56,908 nucleotides of DNA from Xenorhabdus koppenhoeferi (GTDB lineage: Bacteria; Pseudomonadota; Gammaproteobacteria; Enterobacterales; Enterobacteriaceae), in NCBI RefSeq assembly GCF_900116635.1, contig NZ_FPBJ01000023.1:1-56908 (forward strand), given 5' to 3'. A model generated the notes under the pieces. The model ran no database searches, had not been told where the DNA came from, and saw only the letters and a program-made list of their open reading frames with translations. Made by a program: the position numbers and the translations under genes. Within the stretch, counting starts at the first letter, position 1. Every line of letters begins with the position of its first letter. Shown here piece after piece: positions 32,389 to 39,985 of the stretch.

Positions 32389-34784
32389 ATCGGCAAAAAT
32401 CAGACCTGACCGTGGACCTGCCAAATACCCTAAGCGGGTACGGGACTCAGAACATTCCGCTCACCGCGATGGTCACCTCCTCAAAGCCCGTAAAAAATAT
32501 TCGCTGGTCATTCAGCCAACAGTTCAAGGCCAATGGCGGGGCCATTGCTGATGAAACCGCGAAAGAGACCTCAATCTTACTGCCTGTCTATAAGTATGCC
32601 AAAGACGGATCCGCCGGACTCAACAACTATGATCTGGCTGTCACTGCAGAAGGGGAACACGGTAAACCGAAAACCGCGCACATGAAAGTGATTGTTGAAC
32701 CTTTTGTCATCAAAGAGAAAAGCATCAAGGCTCGTGGAAAAGGCGCTGCCGTAGCGGATGGTAGCCCGGCTTATGATCTGTTGGCAACCGTCACTTACGG
32801 CGATAAAAATAATAAACCGCTCAAGAAGGATACGATGATCCCAGATGTGAAATGGACCCTTGATCCACCAAATGATGATGCCAGATTACACTGGAATGAC
32901 AGCCAACCGCTCAATGAGCAGGGTCAATTAACTGCCACTCTGGGGAGTACAACACCACTTGACCCGAAGACAAAAGTCTATCTGTCTATCGCCGGTATGC
33001 CGAAAGAGTTGATAAACGACACGGACTCCCTCCTCAATTTTGTCAATATGTACGATGAGTATCAGATTACCGATACTCAGGTTAAACCAGATGGCACGCT
33101 TACCACTAATGATGTCAATAATGTGTATATCTTTACGGCCAAGATATTAGATAAAAACGGGAACCCGCTACAGGATCAGAAAGTCAATGCCAAATGGCAG
33201 GCGATTTCCCTGCAAGATAATAGTAATAAAGAGGTAGAAATAAAGTCGATTGATAATTACAAGACTAATGCCCACGGCGTGCTTACGGCAACCCTGCGTA
33301 GTAACACCCCGCAGAAGATCAGGGTTACACTTTCCCTTGAGAAGGGTGCTAAAGCATCATTTAATGAGGTCGAGTTTGTCAAAAGTGACATTGAGGTCAC
33401 ATTTACTATTGATGGTACGGATGAAAAAAATCATTTAACCGCCATATCAGATAAAGAATATAAAGTGACTGCCCACCTAACTCAGGGAGGAAAAGCTCTC
33501 AATAATAATAAGCCATTGAAGTTGAAATGGTCACTGGAACCAAAATTGGCAGAATTTACTATCAAGGAAACTGATAACACCCCAGACGCGGGAGGTAAAG
33601 CTCATGCGCTTATTTCCAGTACGCGAAGTATCGAAGGTGCGAAAATCATTTTATCAGTTGATGATGGGCCTTTGCTCGAATCTGAAGAATTCAATTTTGT
33701 TGCACCTAATTCACAGGATTTAGGGGCTGTACTAGAAGGAAAAGTTGAGCCTTTATCATCCAAGCCAATACGGGGAAATGAAAAAGATGAGTTCATTTAT
33801 AAAGTAAAAGTTATTGAAAAAAAATCCGGCAATGCATTGAAAAACCAAAGCATTTCTGACGTAAAATGGAAAGTGAATAAGCCAGAAAAAGCGCTGGGCG
33901 ACTTTACACTTGATGTGACTGATAATTCAACCACCAATAATGAAGGTTATTTAACCGCTAAACTGAAAAGTAAAGAGGGTTATGATAACGTTACAGTATC
34001 TGTATCCTTAGGAGATACTGAGAAACAATCAGAACCTGTTGTGCAGTTCCTGCCTGAAGCACAAAAATCAGTAGGGCTTTTCGTAAAAGCCGATTATAAC
34101 AGTGGAGTACAAAAAGTTATTCCAAGTTCACAACCAGAAGGAATCCGCTATGTGCATGAAGATGTTTATCTTGAGTTGATGCAAACGATAGACGGTAAAA
34201 ACGAATATCTGGGGTATTCGAAGGGTGGTAAGTATCCAACAAGCAGTAGGGGCGATTGGCTAACAACAGTTTATCCCAGCGATAAAGAAAGTGTAATATA
34301 TAGGGATGCGTACGATAATATGCGCTTCAACACTAAGTATTTTAGCCCAGGGCCTATAACATTTTCAAAAATTTACACAGATAAGGAAACAGGTAGAAAA
34401 GAGCTATATTCTTATACACTCAACCCTCAAAGATATGTCTATCCTCCAAAAACCTCTGACAAGGCTCTGAGGTACGCTAAACTTAAGGACGATATGACAT
34501 GCGAAGACCTTCCTGCCGACAACTCTTCCCCTTTCAAGGCCAAAACGCTGGTCTTAGGGACAGATATTATAGAATCTGGAGCCGCAGTTCCGAATACCTC
34601 ATATAATTACGATTTTAACAATGACTTCAAGAACCTTGGAATTGCCCCTCTTAGGAACGACACAACACGTAAAATTAAAATCAAAACTGTAGACGGTTTT
34701 GCTTTTTACGATATTGACACAAGACAAGTTATTTCTTCCAACGATGATGATGAAGGTGTGTTGTTATGTTACAGGGATGAATAA
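31338..34784 (+). CDS. Inverse autotransporter adhesin, intimin/invasin family (copy 1)
   Basis: Outer-membrane adhesin of the inverse autotransporter type. The likely start is ATG 31338, which has AGG nine bases upstream; ATG 31323 would add five residues and lacks a site. A signal peptide ends near MSAFS. No LysM module is evident. An alpha-helical linker (YALGKVNNTIATETQKWLAQFG) leads into the 12-strand-type barrel (about 90-340 counted from 31323; GALDLLVPLYDNNADWLFFSQ, NLGFGGRYF, WMYGLNTFFDHD). Then come about six Ig-like passenger modules with DVKWTLDPP and GQLTATLGST repeats, and a C-terminal segment with the protein's only two cysteines. Residues 1-355 are identical to copy 2; the passenger is different. 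Receptor unknown. Confidence 0.93.
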   Translation: MDSYFNHKIFRLSVLAYSLFLPFTPMSAFSVSERIDGNKTERTGLQQAGNENSTKNVHDDNAGVIAQNVMRVSNLLSSSPTQLAEQAKSYALGKVNNTIATETQKWLAQFGTARINFAFDRKGKLDNGALDLLVPLYDNNADWLFFSQLGYRNKDSRHTVNLGFGGRYFTPGWMYGLNTFFDHDVTGNNKRLGLGGEAWTDYVKLSANTYWRLSKWHDALHDKDYEERPANGFDLNSEFFLPAYPNLGSKLSYEQYFGDNVALFNRDSTQKNPSLARLGLSYTPIPLVTMGVDYKFGGSGHSETLFQANLNYRFGTPFSVQIAPDSVASMRTLAGSRYDLVERNNNIVLDYRQKSDLTVDLPNTLSGYGTQNIPLTAMVTSSKPVKNIRWSFSQQFKANGGAIADETAKETSILLPVYKYAKDGSAGLNNYDLAVTAEGEHGKPKTAHMKVIVEPFVIKEKSIKARGKGAAVADGSPAYDLLATVTYGDKNNKPLKKDTMIPDVKWTLDPPNDDARLHWNDSQPLNEQGQLTATLGSTTPLDPKTKVYLSIAGMPKELINDTDSLLNFVNMYDEYQITDTQVKPDGTLTTNDVNNVYIFTAKILDKNGNPLQDQKVNAKWQAISLQDNSNKEVEIKSIDNYKTNAHGVLTATLRSNTPQKIRVTLSLEKGAKASFNEVEFVKSDIEVTFTIDGTDEKNHLTAISDKEYKVTAHLTQGGKALNNNKPLKLKWSLEPKLAEFTIKETDNTPDAGGKAHALISSTRSIEGAKIILSVDDGPLLESEEFNFVAPNSQDLGAVLEGKVEPLSSKPIRGNEKDEFIYKVKVIEKKSGNALKNQSISDVKWKVNKPEKALGDFTLDVTDNSTTNNEGYLTAKLKSKEGYDNVTVSVSLGDTEKQSEPVVQFLPEAQKSVGLFVKADYNSGVQKVIPSSQPEGIRYVHEDVYLELMQTIDGKNEYLGYSKGGKYPTSSRGDWLTTVYPSDKESVIYRDAYDNMRFNTKYFSPGPITFSKIYTDKETGRKELYSYTLNPQRYVYPPKTSDKALRYAKLKDDMTCEDLPADNSSPFKAKTLVLGTDIIESGAAVPNTSYNYDFNNDFKNLGIAPLRNDTTRKIKIKTVDGFAFYDIDTRQVISSNDDDEGVLLCYRDE

Positions 34785-34826
34785 TATAATTAGGACTAAA
34801 TAGCAAGTCAAAATTGTAGATGGCCT

Positions 34827-34855
34827 CCTTACTCCTCGCTACGCGAGGAGTAAGG
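34827..34855 (+). terminator. Hairpin downstream of adhesin gene 1
   Basis: CCTTACTCCTCGC (34827-34839) is perfectly complementary to GCGAGGAGTAAGG (34843-34855) with a three-base loop. No U-tract follows, so it may protect the mRNA end rather than terminate. Confidence 0.5.
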
Positions 34856-34888
34856 ATCTTCATAAATTGAATATATCACTATTATGAA

Positions 34889-35015
34889 TATACCCAATGG
34901 ATTTCAAGATGCGGCGCGACGGCAAGGGAATGGCCCCCCAAGAGCATAGCTAACTATGTGACCGGAGTGAGTGAGCGCAGCCAACAAAGCTGCAACTTGA
35001 AAGACGACAGGTATA
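34889..35015 (+). repeat. ERIC element C
   Basis: 127 bp with TATA ends: TATACCCAATGGATTTCAAG at the left, core ACCGGAGTGAGTGAGCGCAG, and CTTGAAAGACGACAGGTATA at the right. Same orientation and length as ERIC B. Confidence 0.9.
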
Positions 35016-35081
35016 GACTATTTAGAGAAATAAGGGATATTAAGGGGCTGTGAAACGGTAAGAAAACTATTTTCAAACCTA

Positions 35082-35118
35082 AATTAAAAGAGGCGAAATA
35101 TCGCCTCTTTTAATTTTT
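35082..35118. terminator. Strong terminator before adhesin gene 2
   Basis: AATTAAAAGAGGCGA (35082-35096) is perfectly complementary to TCGCCTCTTTTAATT (35101-35115), loop AATA, followed by further T residues. It ends transcription from adhesin gene 1 so that gene 2 needs its own promoter. Confidence 0.88.
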
Positions 35119-35175
35119 CCGAGAACATTAAATAGAGAAACCCTATATATTTGTCAGATCCACTGTGCATTATTA

Positions 35176-36468
35176 TAAATACTATTTTCTGCTGAAAATA
35201 ACCATCATCACTTTTAATCAACCAAACACTCTGGGTTATCAGCTGATAACAATTATTCATTACGCAGAACAATAAAAACTTTCCTAATGTATGTAGGTGT
35301 GGGGAATATGATTCTCTTTAATATTCATGGATATTTTCCTATATCCAGTAACTTTAAACATCAAAGGTATCATTCTGAAGCGCTGGCAACAGCCCATATT
35401 GTATGAGGTATTCATATATGGACTCGTATTTTAATCATAAAATTTTCCGGCTATCTGTTCTCGCGTATTCCCTCTTTTTACCTTTTACGCCGATGAGTGC
35501 TTTTTCGGTAAGTGAAAGAATTGACGGAAATAAAACAGAAAGAACAGGGTTACAGCAAGCGGGGAATGAAAATAGCACCAAGAATGTGCACGATGATAAC
35601 GCCGGGGTCATTGCCCAAAATGTGATGCGGGTCAGCAACCTGCTCTCATCCTCCCCCACCCAGTTGGCTGAACAGGCTAAATCCTACGCTCTGGGGAAAG
35701 TCAATAATACGATAGCCACAGAAACCCAAAAATGGCTGGCCCAGTTCGGCACCGCCAGAATTAATTTTGCCTTTGACAGAAAGGGAAAGCTCGATAACGG
35801 TGCCTTAGACCTGCTGGTCCCCCTCTACGACAATAACGCAGACTGGCTGTTTTTCTCCCAACTGGGTTATCGCAATAAAGACAGCCGCCACACGGTCAAC
35901 CTCGGGTTTGGCGGCCGTTATTTTACCCCCGGCTGGATGTATGGTCTCAACACATTCTTTGACCATGATGTCACCGGGAATAACAAACGGTTGGGGCTGG
36001 GCGGAGAAGCCTGGACGGATTACGTCAAGCTGTCGGCCAATACCTATTGGCGCTTAAGCAAATGGCATGATGCACTCCACGACAAGGACTACGAAGAACG
36101 CCCGGCCAACGGCTTTGACCTCAACAGTGAATTCTTCTTGCCCGCCTATCCGAATCTGGGCAGCAAATTAAGTTATGAGCAGTACTTCGGTGATAACGTC
36201 GCCCTGTTCAATCGGGATTCCACTCAGAAAAACCCCAGCCTGGCCAGACTGGGCCTGAGTTATACCCCTATTCCGCTGGTGACCATGGGTGTCGATTATA
36301 AGTTCGGGGGAAGCGGACACAGCGAAACCCTCTTTCAGGCTAACCTGAACTACCGTTTCGGCACGCCTTTCAGCGTCCAGATAGCTCCTGACAGCGTGGC
36401 GTCCATGCGCACACTGGCCGGCAGCCGTTATGATCTGGTAGAAAGAAATAACAACATCGTACTGGACT
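35176..36468 (+). repeat. Near-identical 1.3-kb direct repeat, copy 2
   Basis: Partner of 31096-32388. In the coding part the first differences from copy 1 are synonymous changes near 36278 and 36290. Divergence becomes complete just after 36468. Confidence 0.93.
35235..35250. promoter_or_regulatory. 16-bp perfect palindrome upstream of adhesin gene 2
   Basis: Same GTTATCAGCTGATAAC palindrome as at 31155-31170, at the same distance from the start codon. Confidence 0.5.
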
Positions 36469-38879
36469 ACAAGAAAAAGCCGGAGTTAGCCATTACCCTG
36501 CCAGATACCTTAAGCGGGTACAGTAGCCAAACCGTTATAACTAGCGCCAAAATTCTCTCCAGCAAACCACTGAAGAAGGTTAATTGGCAAGCCGATAAAA
36601 GATTCTATGAAAACAAAGGAATTCTCTTAGACCGTGGTAACCAAGATGAACAAGCTGAATTAGTATTGCCGAAATATGTTAACAACGGAATAAACAGATA
36701 TACCCTGTCTGCTACCGCTGAAGAAGAAGGTGGTAAATCCAAGACAGCTCAAATGAATATTGACGTTGAACCTTTTGTCATTAAAGCCCAGAGCATTACA
36801 TCAGATGGAACAGACCCCGTGCTTGCTGATGGCAAGTCTCCTTATCATCTGGCTGCAACCATCACCTATGGCAATAAGAATAACGACTCTATCAGAGCCA
36901 GAGCTATACCGGACGTAAAATGGAGCATTGAGCCAGAAAACCCCAAGGCAGAATTAAGTTGGGATAAATCAGGAACAACTAATGACCAAGGTCAATTAAC
37001 CGCAACGTTAGTCAGTACAGAGCCGCTCTCAAATAATACCAAGGTTTATCTGGAAATGGATGGTATGCCAAAAATGGAGATAACAGGTGACAAACGACTC
37101 ACTTTTACGAGTGTAAATTCCAGATACCAGATCACCACGCAGTTAGTTGAACCTACAGGCCCACTCTCAATCCATCACGCAGAAGATATTTATACCTTTA
37201 AGGCCACGATATTGGACCAAAAAGGGAATCCACTGCGGAAAGAAAAGATTCAAGCCTCTTGGACTACAACGCCCAACGATAGTGTGACACTAAAAGATAT
37301 CACCAACGGCACCACCAACGATCAGGGGCAATTGATTGCGAGCTTGCACAGTACCAAAGCCCAGGAGATCACCGTAACACTTTCTATTAAGGATGGTCCG
37401 AGTCATGAGTTTACAAAAGTTAGTTTTGAGGATGATGCCAATCAACCAGTTAAGATCAAAGATATTACGTTTAATCCACCCCAACAACCTTACGCAGCAA
37501 CGGCAAGTCACAAGATCACTGTATATGCGCAATTAACCGACGAAAATGATAATGATCTTAGGCAAGGGAAAAAAGTGAACGTACAGTGGTTCGCAATGCC
37601 TGAAAAACTAGCAGGGTTCAAGATTGATCCAGCAGAAGGAACTTTCACAACAGACCAGAATGGCAAGATCCAAGCTACTTTAACCAGCACCCGAGCGATA
37701 AAAAATGCTAAAGTCGGATTGTCTGTTAATGGAGGAGATCAGGTCGAATCTGATCCTTTCATATTTATCGCCCCCAGCAATCTGGACGCTTCACTCGACG
37801 GGAATATTATTCCACCAACCGGGACAATGATAGGTGATGGAAAAACAGAGTATCCCTTTAAGGTGCAACTCGTTGATAATACTAACAATGGTAGTGCCAT
37901 GCCAAACCAAAGCATTTCAGGTGTAACATGGGGTATAAAAGACAATAAATTTCCTAACGATGTTAAGCTCCGCGTTCCTGAGGATCAAACCACAGATGAA
38001 CAGGGTTATTTGACTGCCTTTTTGACAAGTACAAAAGGGGTTAAGAACGTAATTATCACGGCAACTTTAAGTGCAGATAAGGAGAAATCCGTTTCTGTGG
38101 AGATTGAACCTCAACCACAATTAGCACATATACGGATGAATACAAAAGGCACCTCCTCTACGAAGGACTTCCAGCAACAGGAGAAGCCTCACAACGTCCA
38201 TAAGAACCTAATAGTGACGCTGCTAACACCGGATGACAACAAGATAATTTCGGGTAAGGATAACTCGCATAAAGTCGAATTTAAGTCTTCTAATGAAAAT
38301 ATGGTGAAAGTAAATGACGAAGGTCAGATAACATTCCCTGTTGAAACCTTCAACATACGAGAAAAAGGAACGACAACCGTTACAGCTCGGGTAACAAATG
38401 AAGAAACAGGCGAAAAGTCGGCCTACGTTTATACTTTCAACCCCCAACAGTATATATTTACCCCAACATTTTCTGATGAAATCGACATTATCGGCGGTCC
38501 AGCTTGCTTCAATCTTAGGTCTCAGTACATTTATGGTCATTCAACTAGTACGGTGATAAGTGTGTCAACATCAGACATTGGCGCGACTGACGCTCTTCTT
38601 ACCGAAAACTCATTCGATCGTGAGTATGACAAAGAGCATTTCCCAGACTTTGTTATTTTCCCCGATACATCTAGCAATGACCATACACTCCTTAAGCTCT
38701 GGGACTCAGTATCTAAGAGTTATAAGGCATTTGATTATAGCAGAAGGGAATTATACACTTTGGAAATAGATGAAGAAAGGAAACGAGCCACTCAGGGAAG
38801 ATTAATATGTAAACTTTCTAAATCAAGCAAATTTTCCCCGTTTGGTAAGGATGAAGAAAGAGAAGCACAGTCTCAATAA
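35418..38879 (+). CDS. Inverse autotransporter adhesin, intimin/invasin family (copy 2)
   Basis: Paralog of the upstream adhesin with identical signal peptide, linker and barrel (residues 1-355 counted from 35403) and a different passenger. The start is placed at ATG 35418 for the same reason as copy 1. The passenger has about six Ig-like modules (GNPLRKEKIQASW, GQLIASLHST, GKIQATLTSTR, GYLTAFLTST motifs mark their ends). The last module ends YTFNPQQYIFTP, and the C-terminal segment of about 130 residues contains the only two cysteines (PACFN and LICKL) and ends in a charged tail. It lies directly upstream of ppa. Role in host or cell-cell binding is inferred from the family. Confidence 0.93.
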   Translation: MDSYFNHKIFRLSVLAYSLFLPFTPMSAFSVSERIDGNKTERTGLQQAGNENSTKNVHDDNAGVIAQNVMRVSNLLSSSPTQLAEQAKSYALGKVNNTIATETQKWLAQFGTARINFAFDRKGKLDNGALDLLVPLYDNNADWLFFSQLGYRNKDSRHTVNLGFGGRYFTPGWMYGLNTFFDHDVTGNNKRLGLGGEAWTDYVKLSANTYWRLSKWHDALHDKDYEERPANGFDLNSEFFLPAYPNLGSKLSYEQYFGDNVALFNRDSTQKNPSLARLGLSYTPIPLVTMGVDYKFGGSGHSETLFQANLNYRFGTPFSVQIAPDSVASMRTLAGSRYDLVERNNNIVLDYKKKPELAITLPDTLSGYSSQTVITSAKILSSKPLKKVNWQADKRFYENKGILLDRGNQDEQAELVLPKYVNNGINRYTLSATAEEEGGKSKTAQMNIDVEPFVIKAQSITSDGTDPVLADGKSPYHLAATITYGNKNNDSIRARAIPDVKWSIEPENPKAELSWDKSGTTNDQGQLTATLVSTEPLSNNTKVYLEMDGMPKMEITGDKRLTFTSVNSRYQITTQLVEPTGPLSIHHAEDIYTFKATILDQKGNPLRKEKIQASWTTTPNDSVTLKDITNGTTNDQGQLIASLHSTKAQEITVTLSIKDGPSHEFTKVSFEDDANQPVKIKDITFNPPQQPYAATASHKITVYAQLTDENDNDLRQGKKVNVQWFAMPEKLAGFKIDPAEGTFTTDQNGKIQATLTSTRAIKNAKVGLSVNGGDQVESDPFIFIAPSNLDASLDGNIIPPTGTMIGDGKTEYPFKVQLVDNTNNGSAMPNQSISGVTWGIKDNKFPNDVKLRVPEDQTTDEQGYLTAFLTSTKGVKNVIITATLSADKEKSVSVEIEPQPQLAHIRMNTKGTSSTKDFQQQEKPHNVHKNLIVTLLTPDDNKIISGKDNSHKVEFKSSNENMVKVNDEGQITFPVETFNIREKGTTTVTARVTNEETGEKSAYVYTFNPQQYIFTPTFSDEIDIIGGPACFNLRSQYIYGHSTSTVISVSTSDIGATDALLTENSFDREYDKEHFPDFVIFPDTSSNDHTLLKLWDSVSKSYKAFDYSRRELYTLEIDEERKRATQGRLICKLSKSSKFSPFGKDEEREAQSQ

Positions 38880-38948
38880 TGATTGGGGCTGTGTTTTTTA
38901 GTACCGACAAGTTGGTCAAAAATCCAAGGACTTTAAACCTGTTTTGGC

Positions 38949-38954
38949 TATAAT
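38949..38954 (+). promoter_or_regulatory. ppa promoter -10 box
   Basis: A perfect TATAAT lies 43 bases before the ppa ATG. The -35 region about 17 bases upstream (AAGGAC, 38926-38931) is a poor match. Confidence 0.5.
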
Positions 38955-38996
38955 ACCCCGCACTCCATTTTGGTTTGAAATTGAAGGAACCCTTTT

Positions 38997-39527
38997 ATGA
39001 GCCTGAACAACGTACCAGCAGGTAAAGAACTGCCTGAAGATATCTATGTCATCATTGAGATCCCAGCTAACGCTGATCCGATCAAGTACGAAGTAGACAA
39101 AGAATCCGGCGCCCTGTTTGTAGACCGTTTCATGTCCACAGCAATGTTCTATCCATGTAACTACGGCTATATCAACAACACCCTGTCCCTTGACGGTGAC
39201 CCTGTTGATGTATTGGTTCCAACGCCATATCCATTGCAACCAGGTTCAGTTATTCGTTGCCGTCCAGTTGGTGTTCTGAAAATGACCGATGAATCTGGCG
39301 AAGACGCAAAATTGGTTGCTGTTCCTCATACTAAACTGAGCAAAGAGTACGATCACATCAAAGATGTGGACGATCTGCCAGAACTGCTGCGCGCTCAAAT
39401 CACTCACTTCTTCGAGCATTATAAAGACCTGGAAAAAGGCAAGTGGGTTAAAGTTGACGGCTGGGATAATGCCGCAGCAGCTAAAGCTGAAATTATGTCC
39501 TCTTTCGAACGCGCTGCAAAAAAATAA
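38997..39527 (+). CDS. ppa: Inorganic pyrophosphatase
   Basis: Mg-dependent hydrolysis of pyrophosphate, which pulls biosynthetic reactions forward. Length is 176 residues, as in E. coli. [17 protein letters not shown] and the DGDPVDVLV signature with the metal-binding Asp residues are present, as is [18 protein letters not shown] precedes ATG 38997. It is followed by a strong terminator and faces ytfP. Confidence 0.98.
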   Translation: MSLNNVPAGKELPEDIYVIIEIPANADPIKYEVDKESGALFVDRFMSTAMFYPCNYGYINNTLSLDGDPVDVLVPTPYPLQPGSVIRCRPVGVLKMTDESGEDAKLVAVPHTKLSKEYDHIKDVDDLPELLRAQITHFFEHYKDLEKGKWVKVDGWDNAAAAKAEIMSSFERAAKK

Positions 39528-39560
39528 TCCTGATGGATAACAGCGGGTTTTAAATCAAAA

Positions 39561-39594
39561 AAACCTCTGTCCTTTATAAGAGCAGAGGTTTTTG
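39561..39594. terminator. Terminator after ppa
   Basis: AAACCTCTG (39561-39569) pairs with CAGAGGTTT (39583-39591), followed by TT. A flanking A run also allows use from the other strand by ytfP. Confidence 0.9.
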
Positions 39595-39635
39595 TTTGAT
39601 GCTTGATTTTATTGACAAACAACAAATCGCTGATT

Positions 39636-39983
39636 TTATTCTTCTCCGTGGCGTTTAAGCCAATCGCCGCTTGTTATCCGACACAGACCTCCAACAGACA
39701 ATTTATATAGATAAATCCATGCTTTACCATAAGGTGTTTCAATAAGTTCCCTTCGATATTCCTGAGCATTTTTTTTCAAATCATCCAGCTCAGTCAGAAT
39801 AGATGGCGTAATGCGATATACTTCACATTCAATTATCCCTTCGCCACGGATCACCGCCGGATAATGCCCAAGGTCATAAATTTCATAACCTTCTAAACTG
39901 TGTTCTCCTAACAGTTGAGCATCTGTCATCCAGTGATGATTAGCTTGTTTGCGCCTCAGGCTGCCATAAACAATCACTCGCAT
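39636..39983 (-). CDS. ytfP: Gamma-glutamylcyclotransferase-family protein YtfP
   Basis: A 115-residue protein (E. coli 113) with the family's N-terminal substrate-binding motif VYGSLRRKQANH, then WMTDAQLLG, LGHYPAVIRGEG and a Glu-rich VYRITPSILTELD segment. It ends SGDWLKRHGEE. The biochemical role is not established. It lies two bases after tamB and is probably cotranscribed with tamAB. Confidence 0.94.
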   Translation of the reverse strand: MRVIVYGSLRRKQANHHWMTDAQLLGEHSLEGYEIYDLGHYPAVIRGEGIIECEVYRITPSILTELDDLKKNAQEYRRELIETPYGKAWIYLYKLSVGGLCRITSGDWLKRHGEE

Positions 39984-39985
39984 TT

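Larger units (their letters stand above)
34785..35417. other. Intergenic region between the two adhesin genes
   Basis: About 630 bp without a gene. In order: a 13-bp hairpin (34827-34855), a full ERIC element (34889-35015), a strong terminator (35082-35118), and the repeated leader from 35176 with its palindrome. Each is described separately. Confidence 0.7.
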
